DNA of 64,000 nucleotides, from the NCBI RefSeq assembly GCF_000471905.2, contig NW_006498549.1, positions 195,883-259,882 on the forward strand, written 5' to 3'. Within the stretch, counting starts at the first letter, position 1. Each line of letters opens with the position of its first letter. Of this stretch, positions 11,401 through 23,551 are shown piece after piece. The stretch comes from Amborella trichopoda (lineage: Eukaryota; Streptophyta; Magnoliopsida; Amborellales; Amborellaceae). Made by a program: the position numbers and the translations under genes. Below the pieces are notes generated by a model. The model was given only the letters and a program-made list of their open reading frames with translations, had not been told where the DNA came from and made no database searches.

Positions 11401-11848
11401 CATCACTTATTGAAGAATAATTATTTTCATTTATAAATACATAAAAATTTTCTAAAGTCGTAGGTGGGGCTCTAATTCTTTTAAGTCTGTCTGATATACT
11501 TGATTCAATTGAATCATTCTCACCAAATGTAGAGGGATTTTGAGAAATAGGGTCTTCTAAACCTTTATTTTTATCAATTTCATGTAAGTCAATAGGCTTA
11601 TTTAAAATATTTTCATCATCTATATTTTCTAAGAAATTTGTATAGGAACATTTATCTTTTATAGTCTTATTTTGTAATTTGTCTCTATTTTGTTATGGTA
11701 TAAGCACATGTCCTCAAGAACCCCAAACTTTTAAAACAGTTAGGTCAGATTTCCTACTTGTCTATAATTCATATGGAGTTAAGTCTATAGATTTAGTGAG
11801 AACACGATTAATAATATAAATTGCAATGTTGAGAGCCTCACCCCAAAA
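11400..11848 (-). other. Nested copia integrase-RT linker
   Basis: Minus-strand translation gives a low-complexity acidic stretch rich in N, D, E, S (for example NDSIESSISDRLKRIRAPP), as expected between integrase and RT in copia elements. The frame is partly open. No separate domain is seen. Confidence 0.5.
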
Positions 11849-12605
11849 TTAAGGCCATAAATTTGAATGGCTCATCATAGACCTAACCATGTCTATTAGA
11901 GTTCTATTTCTTCTTCCAGCTACATCATTTTGTTGTGGTGTATATGGCATGCTTGTTTGGTGAATTATACCATGCTCTTTACAAAATTCAATAAATAAGG
12001 CCGAGCAATATTCACCTCCCCTATTTGTTTGAAGAATTTTGATATGTTTAGCTAACTGATTTTCAACCTCAGCTTTATATTCTTTAAAAGTTTCTAATGC
12101 ATATGATTTCTTACTAATTAGGTAAACGTATCCATAACGTGAATAATCATCTATAAATAATATGAAATATTCCAAATCTCTATGTGTTTTTACATTTAAA
12201 AGGCTACATAAATCAGAGTGAACAATGCTAAGTAGTTCACTGGACCTTTTCCCTTCAGGAAAAGACTTCTTAGTTAATTTACTAGAAATACATGACTCGC
12301 ATGTTTTGAATACAATTTCTCCTAAATTGGGGAGCAAACCTCTTTTAAGCATTTGATTCATTCCATCTTTATTTATTATGTCCTAATCTTAAGTGCTATA
12401 AATATGGATCATCCATACACATAAAAGCCTTAAAAGAGGCATCCAAATAACCAGAAAAGGATGAACTTCTATTAATATTTAGTCCGTACAAATTGTCAAC
12501 TTTAATACCATACACCAATGCTCTATAATGCTTTCCAATGGTGACTCGACCAGACCTGAATCTTATTTCATAACTCTTGTCGTTCAGCCTAGGAACATAA
12601 ATCAA
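11849..12605 (-). pseudogene. Nested copia integrase with altered catalytic residues
   Basis: The pre-integrase part (12396-12605) reads IYVPRLNDKSYEIRF...VTIGKHYRALVYGIKVDNLYGLN. The core part (11849-12361) has the zinc-binding C-E-S-C-I-S-S-K block and IVHSDLCSLLNVKT with the first catalytic Asp. It continues ILFIDDYSRYGYVYLI, LQTNRGGEYCS and YTPQQNDVAGRRNRTLIDMVRSMM. The family has R(S)DRGGEY and NGVAERRNRT at the last two blocks. Here the second catalytic Asp is Asn and the catalytic Glu is Gly. The integrase would therefore be inactive even if expressed. The intervening HHCC part is interrupted between 12361 and 12396. Confidence 0.85.
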
Positions 12606-12862
12606 ATTGCGCCAATCGCATACAAAGTATCAGTCAATAGGAGATTTCTTCCTCTTGGTAAACACAGTTTGAAAGTTCTTACACCAAGTATATCACAATA
12701 GGTGTCATTTCCCATATAAATCTGCTGGTTACCAGCTGCAATCTCCTTCAACTCTGTGAATCCGATCTTGGTCCTCGAGACATGTCGAGTGGAAGTTGAG
12801 TCGACCCACCAATTTCTCAGGTCATGGTAGACAACTATTGATTTTAGGACTATGCAGACCAA
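12602..12862 (-). pseudogene. Nested copia aspartic protease
   Basis: Open frame of 86 residues with WWVDSTSTRHVSRTK at about residues 18-32. This is the copia protease active-site block (W.vDSGA..H) with GA changed to TS. The catalytic Asp is kept but the conserved Gly is lost. Downstream IYMGNDTYCDILGVRTF.L and LLLTDTLYA match the usual protease C-terminal blocks (GNG....GIG....L, L..VLYVP). It overlaps the pre-integrase frame by 4 bp. Confidence 0.8.
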
Positions 12863-12899
12863 GTCCTTTATTTTATTTTGATTATTTCGAACATGGTTG

Positions 12900-13712
12900 T
12901 TTTTCTGGTTCCTATTTTTTTTTTTCAGCTTAGGACAATTAAACTTGATATGCCCAATTTCTTTACAATAAAAACATGTCTTCTCAATTTTGTTTTTTTG
13001 ATTTTTAAAATTTCTCCCCTTGCCCTTATACCTTTATTTTTTTTATTATTATAAGGTTTCTTGGGAGTCTGAGAAGATGAACTTTAGGCAAAATGGAGTT
13101 CATTAGAGTTCTTGCTCATTTTTCTCTCAACTTCAATACTGAGGTGCATGGGAAGGTCAACATAGTTATCCCTTGTGCAGATTGGTTCAAAACAATTACA
13201 ACTGACTCCCAAGATAGAAAGAGACTGTTTAGGACAATAGACACTTGCATGTGATCAGGTATTGGATTCCCGACAGTAGCAAAGTCCTTTGCGAGCACTG
13301 TCATTTTATTGACATGCTTGATCACTGAGTTTGATTCTTTCATTATGCATGAGTTGTATTTTTCTAACAACAATTGCACATGGGTCTCAGAAGTGGTCCC
13401 ATACTTTTTAGATAGGGTACCCATCATACTTTGAGTTGTGGTGTGATCCTCAAAGACTCTAATTAAGTCATCTTTCATAAATCTTAACATAGTAGTCCTA
13501 GCTACTTTATCATCTTCTAACAATTTGTCAAGTCGTCTTCTGGCTTGACCGTTGGCATTAGGCTCTAAAACTAGTGGTTTTGTATCTAGGATATAATCTA
13601 CTATATCTTGGAAAAGAATATATATCCAATTTTTCTTTTCGGCATAGAAAAATTGGTCATATTGAGTTTTTTCAAGTTTGGATAGTTCTGACATGACTAG
13701 CCTAGATACCAT
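12900..13712 (-). pseudogene. Nested copia gag
   Basis: A 198-residue frame from 13712 to 13116 shows the UBN2-type Gag blocks: RRRLDKLLEDDKVARTTMLRFM, MMGTLSKKYGTTSETHVQLLLEKYNSCIM, SVIKHVNKM and LNSLFLSWESVV. The ATG at 13712 (MVSRLVMSELSKLEKTQYD) is a plausible start. After a break, the zinc knuckle CFYCKEIGHIKFNCPKL is readable at about 12926-12977 with all four ligands (CX2CX4HX4C) intact. Gag would form the particle and bind element RNA. The frames are not continuous. Confidence 0.85.
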
Positions 13713-15448
<1,736 letters not shown>

Positions 15449-15467
15449 GAACCTTCTCTGCTACCAA
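15449..15467 (-). promoter_or_regulatory. Primer binding site of nested copia (initiator-Met type)
   Basis: On the minus strand, directly after the 5' LTR, the sequence is TTGGTAGCAGAGAAGGTTC. The usual plant copia PBS is TGGTATCAGAGC, complementary to initiator tRNA-Met; 10 of the first 11 bases agree. Confidence 0.85.
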
Positions 15468-15866
15468 TGTTGGACTTTTGATAGGAAGTGATAAATATAC
15501 CAAAGCTCCCAGGATTACTGGCAGTGTCACTAGATTAAGGAGCTAGACAAGGGATCGTAGAGATCAGGCCCTTTCCCAGAACAATGAGAATTCAAAATTA
15601 ATTCTCTGATCAACCTCTCTATGGCCTTGAAACCCTTCTTAAATAGGGATGGGAGGAGGTCACTCTCCAACATTCGGCTTTCCTACTGAAATCTCTGAAA
15701 AACATGCCCCTGTAATCCTGAGAGGTAGGTGGTTAGTTTCTACCTGTTAGATAATGACGCTTTCTCTCTCTAAGAAGCATCCCTATTTTAGTGATAAGTA
15801 TAGAATTTTTGATAAGATAAGGAGAGAAATATTTGAGGGCCCCATGGCAACCCATACGTGCCAACA
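15468..15866 (-). repeat. 5' LTR of nested copia element (399 bp)
   Basis: Begins TGTTGGACTTTTGATAGG and ends CGTGCCAACA on the plus strand. It is colinear with 9277-9662. The ends TGTTGG/CCAACA form a 6-bp perfect inverted repeat. Confidence 0.92.
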
Positions 15867-15871
15867 ACCCT

Positions 15872-16480
15872 ACTATGTATCAGAGGCTTATTGATCGACT
15901 CATATACTTGACAATCACCAAGTCCGATATTGTTTATCCTATCCACATTCTCAGTCAGCATATGAGTCAACCTCGCAAACCACATCTTACTGTAGCCCAC
16001 CGCCTAGTTCGATATTTGAAGTTCTCTCTAGGTCAAAGTTTACTCATACGTTATGACAGTGCTTTCCAACTACGAGTTTTTTGTTACTCTTTCTAGGCAA
16101 GCTGTCCTGATATGTGTCATCCCACCACTGGCTATTTTGCTATGTTAGGAAATTCTCAGTTATCCTGGAAGACAAAGAAACAACACACGGTGTCTCGCTC
16201 TTTTGCTGAGGCAGAATAACATGCCATTGCATCTACAAGTTTTGAAATTACATGGTTTCATTTTTTTCTTCGTGACTTGGGTGTCCATCAATCAAAACCA
16301 ACTATCTTGTTTTTTGATAACCAGGTTTCTCTTTACATTGTAGCTTTGAATTTTATAATTAAAGATAAAACTATATTTTAAACCTATCACAAAGATTTTC
16401 AGTATTGAAAGTACATTTCTCGATATTATTTGAAGATGGGCTCTACTTTTTTTTATTGTTTTGAGCCTTGGCTCTATACA
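15872..16480 (+). pseudogene. Outer copia RT/RNase H, second part
   Basis: Coding of the outer element resumes exactly after the target duplication: TMYQRLIDRLIYLTITKSDI, then HILSQHMSQPRKPHLTVAHRLVRYLK and GQSLLIRYDSAFQLRVF. The RNase H blocks follow in another frame: [43 protein letters not shown] and FFLRDLGVHQSKPTILFFDN. RNase H catalytic residues are partly present (the E of AEAE and the final D of FFDN). Several stops are present. No PPT or 3' LTR could be identified beyond about 16480. Confidence 0.85.
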
Positions 16481-17400
16481 AACCACACCTTTTACTTAAA
16501 GGGTGCAGTTGGCATATGGATGCATTCGTAGCTGTAGATGTAAGGTGCACCATCAAATTCTGTCATGGTATATAATTTTGATGTAAAATGTTCTTAGTAT
16601 TATCTCAAAATCTATTTTTATATTTAATTATAAAATTTTAAATTTGGTTAAAATCGAGTAGATCTATAAACATATAAAAATCTTGAAAATAGACGGCGTA
16701 GATAATATGTTGTAAAATGCACTATTTCTTAGACTTAAAATCTTTTTATTTTTCATGGTCATACATCTCGATGTTGAGATAATCAATCAAAGAGTTTTTC
16801 AACATTAAAACTACCTTTCCAATGGATTTTGAGGTGTCCGTAGTTCTACATTATAAGGTTGCATACTTATATAAACTTTTTCCTTACTTCAAACCTAACT
16901 TGGGTTTTTTTCCCCCACTGATTTACTCAAAAACAAAGAAAAAAAAAACTTCTGGACATGGTTAGGGCCTTTGGTCATAGTTTAGCCTTCTGGCTATGGT
17001 CAAGGGTATTTTGTCTCTCTTGTACCACCCAGATGCTCCACCATTAGAATGTCCTACTTTCTTAGCATGCATTCACTGAAAACTTTAAACTGTAGAGTAG
17101 CTATGGCGTTTAGATTAAAATTTTTTATATAACAAGTTCAGATGAGCAAAAAAACATAGCATAATTTATACAATTTACAGCCAGAAATCGATACAAAGAG
17201 ACACAACTCTACCACGAATGTGGCTGTTAAGAAATCCGAAGACACACCTCTAACTTGGTCCAATACAAATTTCAATGTCGAAACATATTTGTAGTGTTTT
17301 ACAACATAACAATATACAGTTGTGTAAAATTCTGCATTATAAAATAGGCAAGTGGATAGCTCTTACATAAACACTAATGTAAACACTATTATTCCACTGG
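16481..17400. other. Unassigned AT-rich spacer between copia and Tat element A
   Basis: No gene, RNA or repeat family is recognised. It must contain the decayed 3' end of the outer copia element and the left breakpoint of Tat element A, but neither edge can be placed from this sequence. Confidence 0.4.
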
Positions 17401-17449
17401 TCAAACGAACTTTAAGTGCCTCCCATAACCTTTTAGAACCCCTCTTGTG

Positions 17450-18602
17450 GTTTGAGTCTACAAATTTAACTGCACTTTGTAGGAGTTTGCCGGCCAGGGT
17501 AGTGAAGCAAAAAAGGGAGTTTCCTATAGGAATCCAAAGGGTGCAAGGAAATGAACCGTCACTGAAGGTGGACAGTTGCGGGTAGGCAAATGGTCGCCGT
17601 TGGAAATCACAGGTTCATTGGGGAGGCGAAATGGCTTAGGCTAAAAATTGAGGAGCCTTGGGAACCAAGGAGATGTGGAAAACAAAGAGTTATTGGGAGG
17701 TGAACAGCTGCAGTGACGAACAAGGCTGACGCTAGATGTTTTAAAAGCACAGGCGGTGCTGACACAGCCGGTGCTGATCGTCAAGAGTAAGCAGCCGGCA
17801 TTAGGAGTTAGGAGTATAGCCGACACTAGCCTTCGGAAGACACAACTGGTGTTGGCCTCAGAAGATGCTTATCAGTGCATGGTGGGTGTCTTGACGTGCA
17901 TGGTGTGGCTCACATGCGACAGTGACTCACATGTGGGAATTATTGCTCACGACGATGAGCCATGTGCGATGATGTTCACGCATGACGCTGACTTGGGCGG
18001 GCAAAAGGTGGTGGCAAGCGGTAAAGCCTGACTTATTATGCCTGTTGGAAGCCAAGTCCTCCAGCATAATAATGAATTCCATGTTATTCTGTGGAAGGGT
18101 GTCCACTTTGAACAACGTATGCTCTCCATCATAGGTCAGTTCCTTGCCAGAGAAGCCTGCTTTATATGTTTGATATACTCGTTAGATGAATTGAAGCTGA
18201 CTCAAAAATGGTTGGCTTCTTCTTTTTGCCTATAACCGTCCTCTTTGGTGATGCTCGTTAGATGAATTGAAGTTGACTCTCTAAGTGGTTTTGCTTCTTC
18301 GTGATGAGGGTGTTTCTTTGGTGGGTTTGCTTCTTCTTTGTGAGGAGAGCATTTCTTTGGTGGATTTGCTTCTTCTTCGTGAGGAGAGCATTTCTTTTGG
18401 CTTGTAACCGTCCTCTTATCCTCAAATGCATGAGCAACATTGTGGGTTTTGGTTTATAACCATCCTCTTATCCTCAGATGCAAGAGCAACACTTTTGATG
18501 TCAACTGGTCTCTTTTCCTCTGATAGAAGAGACTTGTAACCTCCCTAATAATGGTTTTTTTGGCTTGTAACTTGTGATTGCTTTTTACTGCAATAAAATG
18601 AG
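17450..18602 (-). other. Element A 3' region remnant
   Basis: Non-coding sequence downstream of pol, alignable by eye with 59740-60655 (element C) and 42490-43330 (element B, inverted). Shared landmarks are the GAAGCCAA.TCCTCCAG block near 18050, the GGGTGTCCACTTTGAACAA block near 18100 and repeated GTTTGCTTCTTC...GAGGA words at 18290-18400. Several cggtgctga/ccggcattag motifs lie at 17740-17860. The open frames here are not shared in frame with the other copies, so I do not call genes. Confidence 0.6.
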
Positions 18603-19998
18603 TTAAACTTTGTTTGGACTATCTTGCTTGCTTTGCATTGAATCTCTTTTCTTGAATATTAATCGTAGATAGTACTTCTTTAAATATCGCCCATTGATAG
18701 GGGGCATTACCTCCTCTCCATCAGGATGTGCCAGAATGTAGGCTCCATTTGGGGAGACCGTTTTGACTGTAAAGGGAACCTCCCATTTGGGTTCAAACTT
18801 CCCCTTATGCTGGCCATGCATAGCAATTGACCTCTTGATGGCCAGAACTAGATCCCCACGGGTGAATGAGCGAACCTTGATTGACTTGTCAAAAGACCTC
18901 TTCATTCTCCCTTGGTTGAGTTTGAGGTTCTGCTGAGCCTCTAGTTGCTTTTCATTGAGTGCATCCAATTCTTGATATCGAAGTTTGACTCTCTCATCTT
19001 CGGTTAGTCCTTGATGTATAGCGACACACAGTGAAGGGATTTGAATTTGGAGGGTAAAACTGCTTCACCCCCATAGACCAGAGAATAAGGAGTGGAATCA
19101 GTAGCATTTCTTATGGCAGTGCGATAGGCCCACAAGGCTTCAAAAAGACTGTCATGCCAGTTCTTCTTCGTCTTTAATACAGATTTTCGTAAAACGTTGC
19201 ACAGGGTTTTATTGAAAGCCCTAACCTGTTGGCTCGAGGGTGATACATAGTCGAGAAGTTCCATTCAAAGCCGAATTGATTAACTAAGCGATCAATATGA
19301 TGACTTTGAAATTGAGGGCCATTGTCAAAGAGAATCCGATCAGGCACCCCAAACCGGTATATAATGTGATGTCGCACGAAGTTGGCCACTGTTGTCCCAA
19401 GAACTTGCCTAAGGGGAACTGCTTCAGCCCACTTAGAGAAATAATCTGTTGCAGCTAGAATAAAGACGTGGCCCATTGCCGAAGGAGGGTCAATCGGCCC
19501 TACAATATCCATACCCCATTGTGAGAAGGTCCATGATGCCACTGTAGGGTGTAAGGGCTCTAGAGGTTGGTGAACAAGGCTTGATTGGATTTGGCACACC
19601 TGACACTTATTAGCATAGTTTAAGGATTCAGCAATCATCGAAGGCCAATAGTTCCCCAACTTGTGTGTCCGTTCATAGAGCTTGGGACCAGACTGATATA
19701 ATCCACATATTTCTGAGTGTACTTCGTTTAGGACCTTATTTGCTTCTTGTGCATCCACACATCTAAGAAGAATGTCGTAAAATGATTGTCTGAAGAGAGC
19801 CTCTCCTTCAAGCAGGGTATACTTGGTAGACATTCGACGCATGTTATTGCGCTCGGCAAGGTCCTCTGGAAGTCTACCATGGCTTATAAAATTAGTGAGG
19901 GGCTCTCTCCAATCTTCTACATGCTCAACTTCCGCGCATATGGGGTCGAAGAACTCTGGTTCTTGGTTTTGAACCTTAGCTCCTTGACTCCGTGCCAT
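18603..19998 (-). pseudogene. Element A integrase with GPY/F-like tail
   Basis: The N-terminal zinc region LYERTHKLGNYWPSMIAESLNYANKCQVCQ precedes the core. The core has WGMDIVGPIDPPSA (first catalytic Asp), TDYFSKWAEAVPL and RILFDNGPQF (second Asp). The third block should read YHP..NGLAEAFNKT with the catalytic Glu. Here it is YHPRAN, a frameshift, then QQVRAFNKT, so the Glu is lost. Next come LWAYRTAIRNATDSTPYSLVYGGEAVLP and a tail (18603-18968) with DLVLAIKR, GKFEPKWEVPFTV and SPNGAYILAHPDG...NGRYLKKYY. That tail matches the GPY/F module, with Gly of GPF replaced by Val. The product would integrate element cDNA. It is inactive here. Confidence 0.88.
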
Positions 19999-20164
19999 TT
20001 CTTGTTAAGTCTTGATTACTTCTTTAGCTGATAGAAGTGCTCCGAATGGATAGGGAGGGCACTCGGGAAAGAGATTTCTCTCATCATCCGCATCTATCTC
20101 GGTCCTTAGTTTAATGTATCTCCATTCTGCCACCCAGACAAGCGTGGGTCCTGATGATGATAAT

Positions 20165-20590
20165 TGAATTGTAGCCCCGAGTTTTGCAAGTGCATAAACC
20201 TAAGAGTTTAGCCTCCTTGGGATGTAACTCAAGGATACGTCCACAAATTGCGCCATATATGATTTTACGGTATCATGATAAGGCTTGGGAGTGTCTTTTC
20301 TTACGTCATATATTCCCTTGAGTTGGTTAATAACCAACTCAGAGTCGCCATAGATCTTGAGCTGCTCCAAGTCTAGATCGATGGCTATCTCCAATCCAAT
20401 TATAAGGGCCTAATATTCTGCCTCGTTATGAGAGTCGGCCTTAGCGAGAAAGAAAGAAAGTGGCAATACTCCTCCTTTAGGAGTTAAGAATACCACTCCG
20501 GTGCCTCCTCGGTTAGATTGGAAGGCACCGTTGAAGTACATTTTCCAGGCGTGAGCAAGCTCTGCACATAATACTTCTTCATCAGGAAGA
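20165..20590 (-). pseudogene. Element A second (archaeal-type) RNase H
   Basis: Located between the RT-linked RNase H and integrase. Blocks: AHAWKMYFNGAFQSNRGGTGVVFLTPKG, HNEAEY (catalytic Glu), ALIIGLEIAIDLDLEQLKIYGDSELVINQLKG (catalytic Asp in GDSEL) and YHDTVKSYMAQFVDVSLSYIPRRLNSQ with an ALAKL end. A second RNase H in this place is a known acquisition of the plant Tat lineage. The usual first Asp (YfDGa) is Asn here (YFNGA). A TAG stop after HNEAEY corresponds to CAG in element B. Confidence 0.85.
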
Positions 20591-21010
20591 TCACTTGATA
20601 AGGGAGATTCCACCGGTACGGGGTGGGCAGCGAGAAAATCAGTCAAGACCTGGCCCTTGATGGCCTTTTGTGGGACATACTTGATGTCAAATTCCATTAA
20701 CAATAATGCCCACTTAGTAAGGCGTCCTGACAAGCACAAGCGTGTCATGAGAAATTTTACAGGATCTGCTTTTGATATGAGTTTCACTTCATGATCGAGA
20801 AAGTAATGACGAAGTTTGTGTACTGCGAAGATCCGGGCCAAGCACATCTTCTCTATAGGAGGATAGTTCTTCTCGGCCCCTTGCATCCTGCAGCTGAGAT
20901 AATACAATGCCGTTTCTTTTCCCTCGTCATTTGTCTTGTGCCAACAATGCTCAGAGTGACTCGCTCAAAGCTGTCACGTATAGGATGAGAGGTTTTCCCA
21001 ACATTGGTGT
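20591..21010 (-). pseudogene. Element A RT-linked RNase H
   Basis: Follows the RT connection segment (VLSTPMLGKPLILYVTALSESL). Blocks: MYYLSCRMQGAEKNYPPIEKMCLARIFAVHKLRHYFLDHEVKLISKADPVKFLM, RLTKWALLLMEFDIKYVPQKAIKGQVLTDFLA. Plant gypsy RNase H has Y-S-R...E-x-x-Y-x-x-x-E-K, L-x-A, H-Y and T-D; the E of the metal site (IEKMCLA) is visible. The part encoding the first Asp is interrupted by a frameshift near 20940. Confidence 0.8.
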
Positions 21011-22060
21011 AGAGAGCACTGGAGGGTTGAGTAAATATTGCTTGATGTCATTAAGGGCTGCCTGCCATGCTTCATCCCAGATGAATGGAGTATCCTTCTT
21101 TAGCAGGTGCGTAAATGGTTTGCAGCGACCTGAGAGATTTGAGATGGACCTGCAGATGTATGCTAGCTGCCCTTGAAGAGAGCATATCTCTCGCAATGTG
21201 GTTGGTGACGAAATTTCGTGGAGCCTTGATCTTGACTGGCTCAACTTCAAGCCCTCGGTGTTTGACAATGAACCCCAAGAAATTTCCTGAATGCATGCCA
21301 AAAGCGCATTTTACTGGGTTCATTTTAAGTTGATGAAGGTGTAGTCGCTCGAATACCTTTGCAAGGTCTCTCATGTGAGCATCTTTTTCTTTGGATTTTA
21401 CCACCAAGTCATCTACGTAACACTCCACCTCTTTGTGCATCATATCTCTGAAGATGGTCGTCATTGTCCTCTAATATGTGGCACCATCATTCTTTAATCC
21501 AAAAGGCATCATTGTGTAATAGAAGACCCCTTTTGGAGTAAAGAACGCAGTGGCTTCCTCATCTTCGGGCTCCATCTGTATCTGATTATACCTGAAGTAC
21601 CCGTCCATGAAGGAAAAAATTTGACAGTGAGTTGTAGAGTCGATGAGCATCTCGGTGAATGGCAACGGAAAGTCATCCTTAGGACAGGTGGTATTCAGGT
21701 CCTGGAAGTCAATGTAAACCTTGATTTGGCCATTCTTCTTCTTAACTTGAACAACATTTGCTAACTATTTCGGGTACTTGACTTCGCGAATGAAGCCTGC
21801 TTGTCTGAGTTTTGTCACCTCGGCATCTATCTGCATTCCAAGGTCAGACCTAAACCTTCTTGATTTCTGTTTAACAAGTTTGACAGTTGGATCGATGCCA
21901 AGATGATGAACGACGACTCGAGGGTCTAAACCAGGCATCTCATGATAATGCCAGGCAAATACGTCTCGGTTAACTTGCAAGAAAGTAGTGAAATCTCCTT
22001 TCTCTTCTGGAGACATATTCATTGAAATGAAAGTGGGCCTGGGCTCAGCTTCGTCTTTAA
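21011..22060 (-). pseudogene. Element A reverse transcriptase
   Basis: Starts with the Tat-type lead-in SMNMSPEEKGDFTTFLQVNRDVFAWHYHEMPGLDPRVVVHHLGIDPTVKLVKQKSRRFR. Then come AGFIREVKYPK, LANVVQVKKKNGQIKVYIDFQDLN, CPKDDFPLPF, FSFMDGYFRYNQIQMEPEDEEATAF, GVFYYTMMPFGLKNDGATY and ECYVDDLVVKSKEKDAHMRDL with the catalytic YVDD. FLGFIVKHRGLEVEPVKIKA ends the palm/thumb. Two stops break it: TAG after YPK (family Trp, TGG) and TAG after GATY (family Gln, CAG). Both fit C-to-T change at methylatable CHG sites. Confidence 0.9.
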
Positions 22061-23551
22061 GAGTTATTTCCTCAAGCTTGTCAGCTGTGGCTTGACAGCC
22101 TTCTTCCCAATCTTCCGGGGTCTCTTGTAGCTCCTCATCATCTGCTTAAGAGGTCTTCTTGTTAATCTCGAGTGCAGAGACCCACGATCCTGACATCTCT
22201 ACTTCGAAAAGGGTTCCGGGGTAGGTCGTGATTTTCATGCCTTTGTTGAACGAAGGGACAGAAGGGTGAACCTCAAACGTGGATGACATATCAAGTTGTA
22301 ATGTTCGATTTGAAAGTCACAAGGAAGATGAGATTTGGCAATTGTGGGGCGAAGAGCGTCCTCGTATGAATCACACAATCTTTGCACAGGTGTCCGCAGC
22401 GTTTGCCCCATGCTGGCTGATACTTCATTGACGTGCCATGTGGCAAGCTTCTTGAGAGTAAAAGATTTTCCCCCTTGATTCTTTCAGTCTCTGCTAAAAG
22501 TCTGGCTCAGGGGCCCACTAGGGTTTCTTTGGCTTTTACTTTTTGTGCTTATTTGAAGAAGGTGGCTCTGCTTTGTCTTTAGCTGTCAGGGCATCAACAA
22601 CCGTTAAGAATCCAGCTGCCTGGGTCAAGTCTTTTTCAACCGCTTCGTCTTGCTTATGTTGATTCCTTCAAATTCTCTGTTGAGAGCCTCGAAGTCTGGA
22701 AATTTCAAGGTTTCACCTACAGGGGACATTGGGGAAGAAGGATGAGAAGCAGAAGAGGAAGAAGGAGATGGGTCAGAAGGTGGGGGACTTCTAAGGTCGC
22801 TCCCCTCATTGGACCGATTTGGGCAGCTTTTTACGTGATCACCAGGGTTGGACGTGTGTAGGGAATCTTTAAGGTATTTCCCCTACTTTGACCGTTGGGG
22901 GGTGCTTTTAACGTCGTCATCCTCATTGGACGTGATCTGAGGAGAAGATGACTCTTGATGGGATGGAGAAGGAAGGAAGATCATGTCAGGGATAAAGTCA
23001 ATTAAAGTTGGCAATGGGGGAAGAATCCTGAGAAATTCCTGCTCGACTGGCAGTTGAGCCATCTAGTTTCTCTGACGAGCAGCCCTTGGTGCATGTCTAC
23101 TTCTGGTTTTTTGAGGTGGTGTTTGATTCGTCTTGCTAGGCTTGTGAACAACCCTAGCTTGGCGGCTGCTTCTCGCCATAAAGACTTGAGTCTACTTTGC
23201 CCATGGTGGACTATCCATGGCTAGGAATTTGTGGGTTCAGCAGGATCTGAGTTATTATTACAAACGTCTTGTGTCCGGATGTCCTCTCATACCAGTGGGG
23301 CAGTGACTTGGGGATCACTTACTAGAACGTTGTAAGACTCTTGACATTCCTATATTTTTTTTGTGATTATATCATGAAAACTGGTACATTCGCATAGGTA
23401 ATGCCCCCATATTTGGTGGTATGGGGACCAGTGCTGCTCAGTTCCCCGGGCAAGGCACCGGGGCTGCCTTCCTAGTTTCAGTGTGGTAAGACCTTCTTGA
23501 AGCATTATAACGAAAAAAGGAGTGAAGAAGACCAGGCTCTTCGTCGTCCTC
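22061..23551 (-). other. Element A gag-RT interval, protease not identified
   Basis: In Ty3/gypsy elements this interval should encode the aspartic protease. The part nearest the RT is readable (STFEVHPSVPSFNKGM, FEVEMSGSWVSALEINK, EELQETPEDWEEG) and is shared with B and C. I found no clear D-[ST]-G or VDxGSA active-site block in any frame. Numerous stops and low-complexity Lys/Ser/Pro-rich stretches occur (22700-23000). The protease is either decayed beyond recognition or deleted. Confidence 0.5.
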
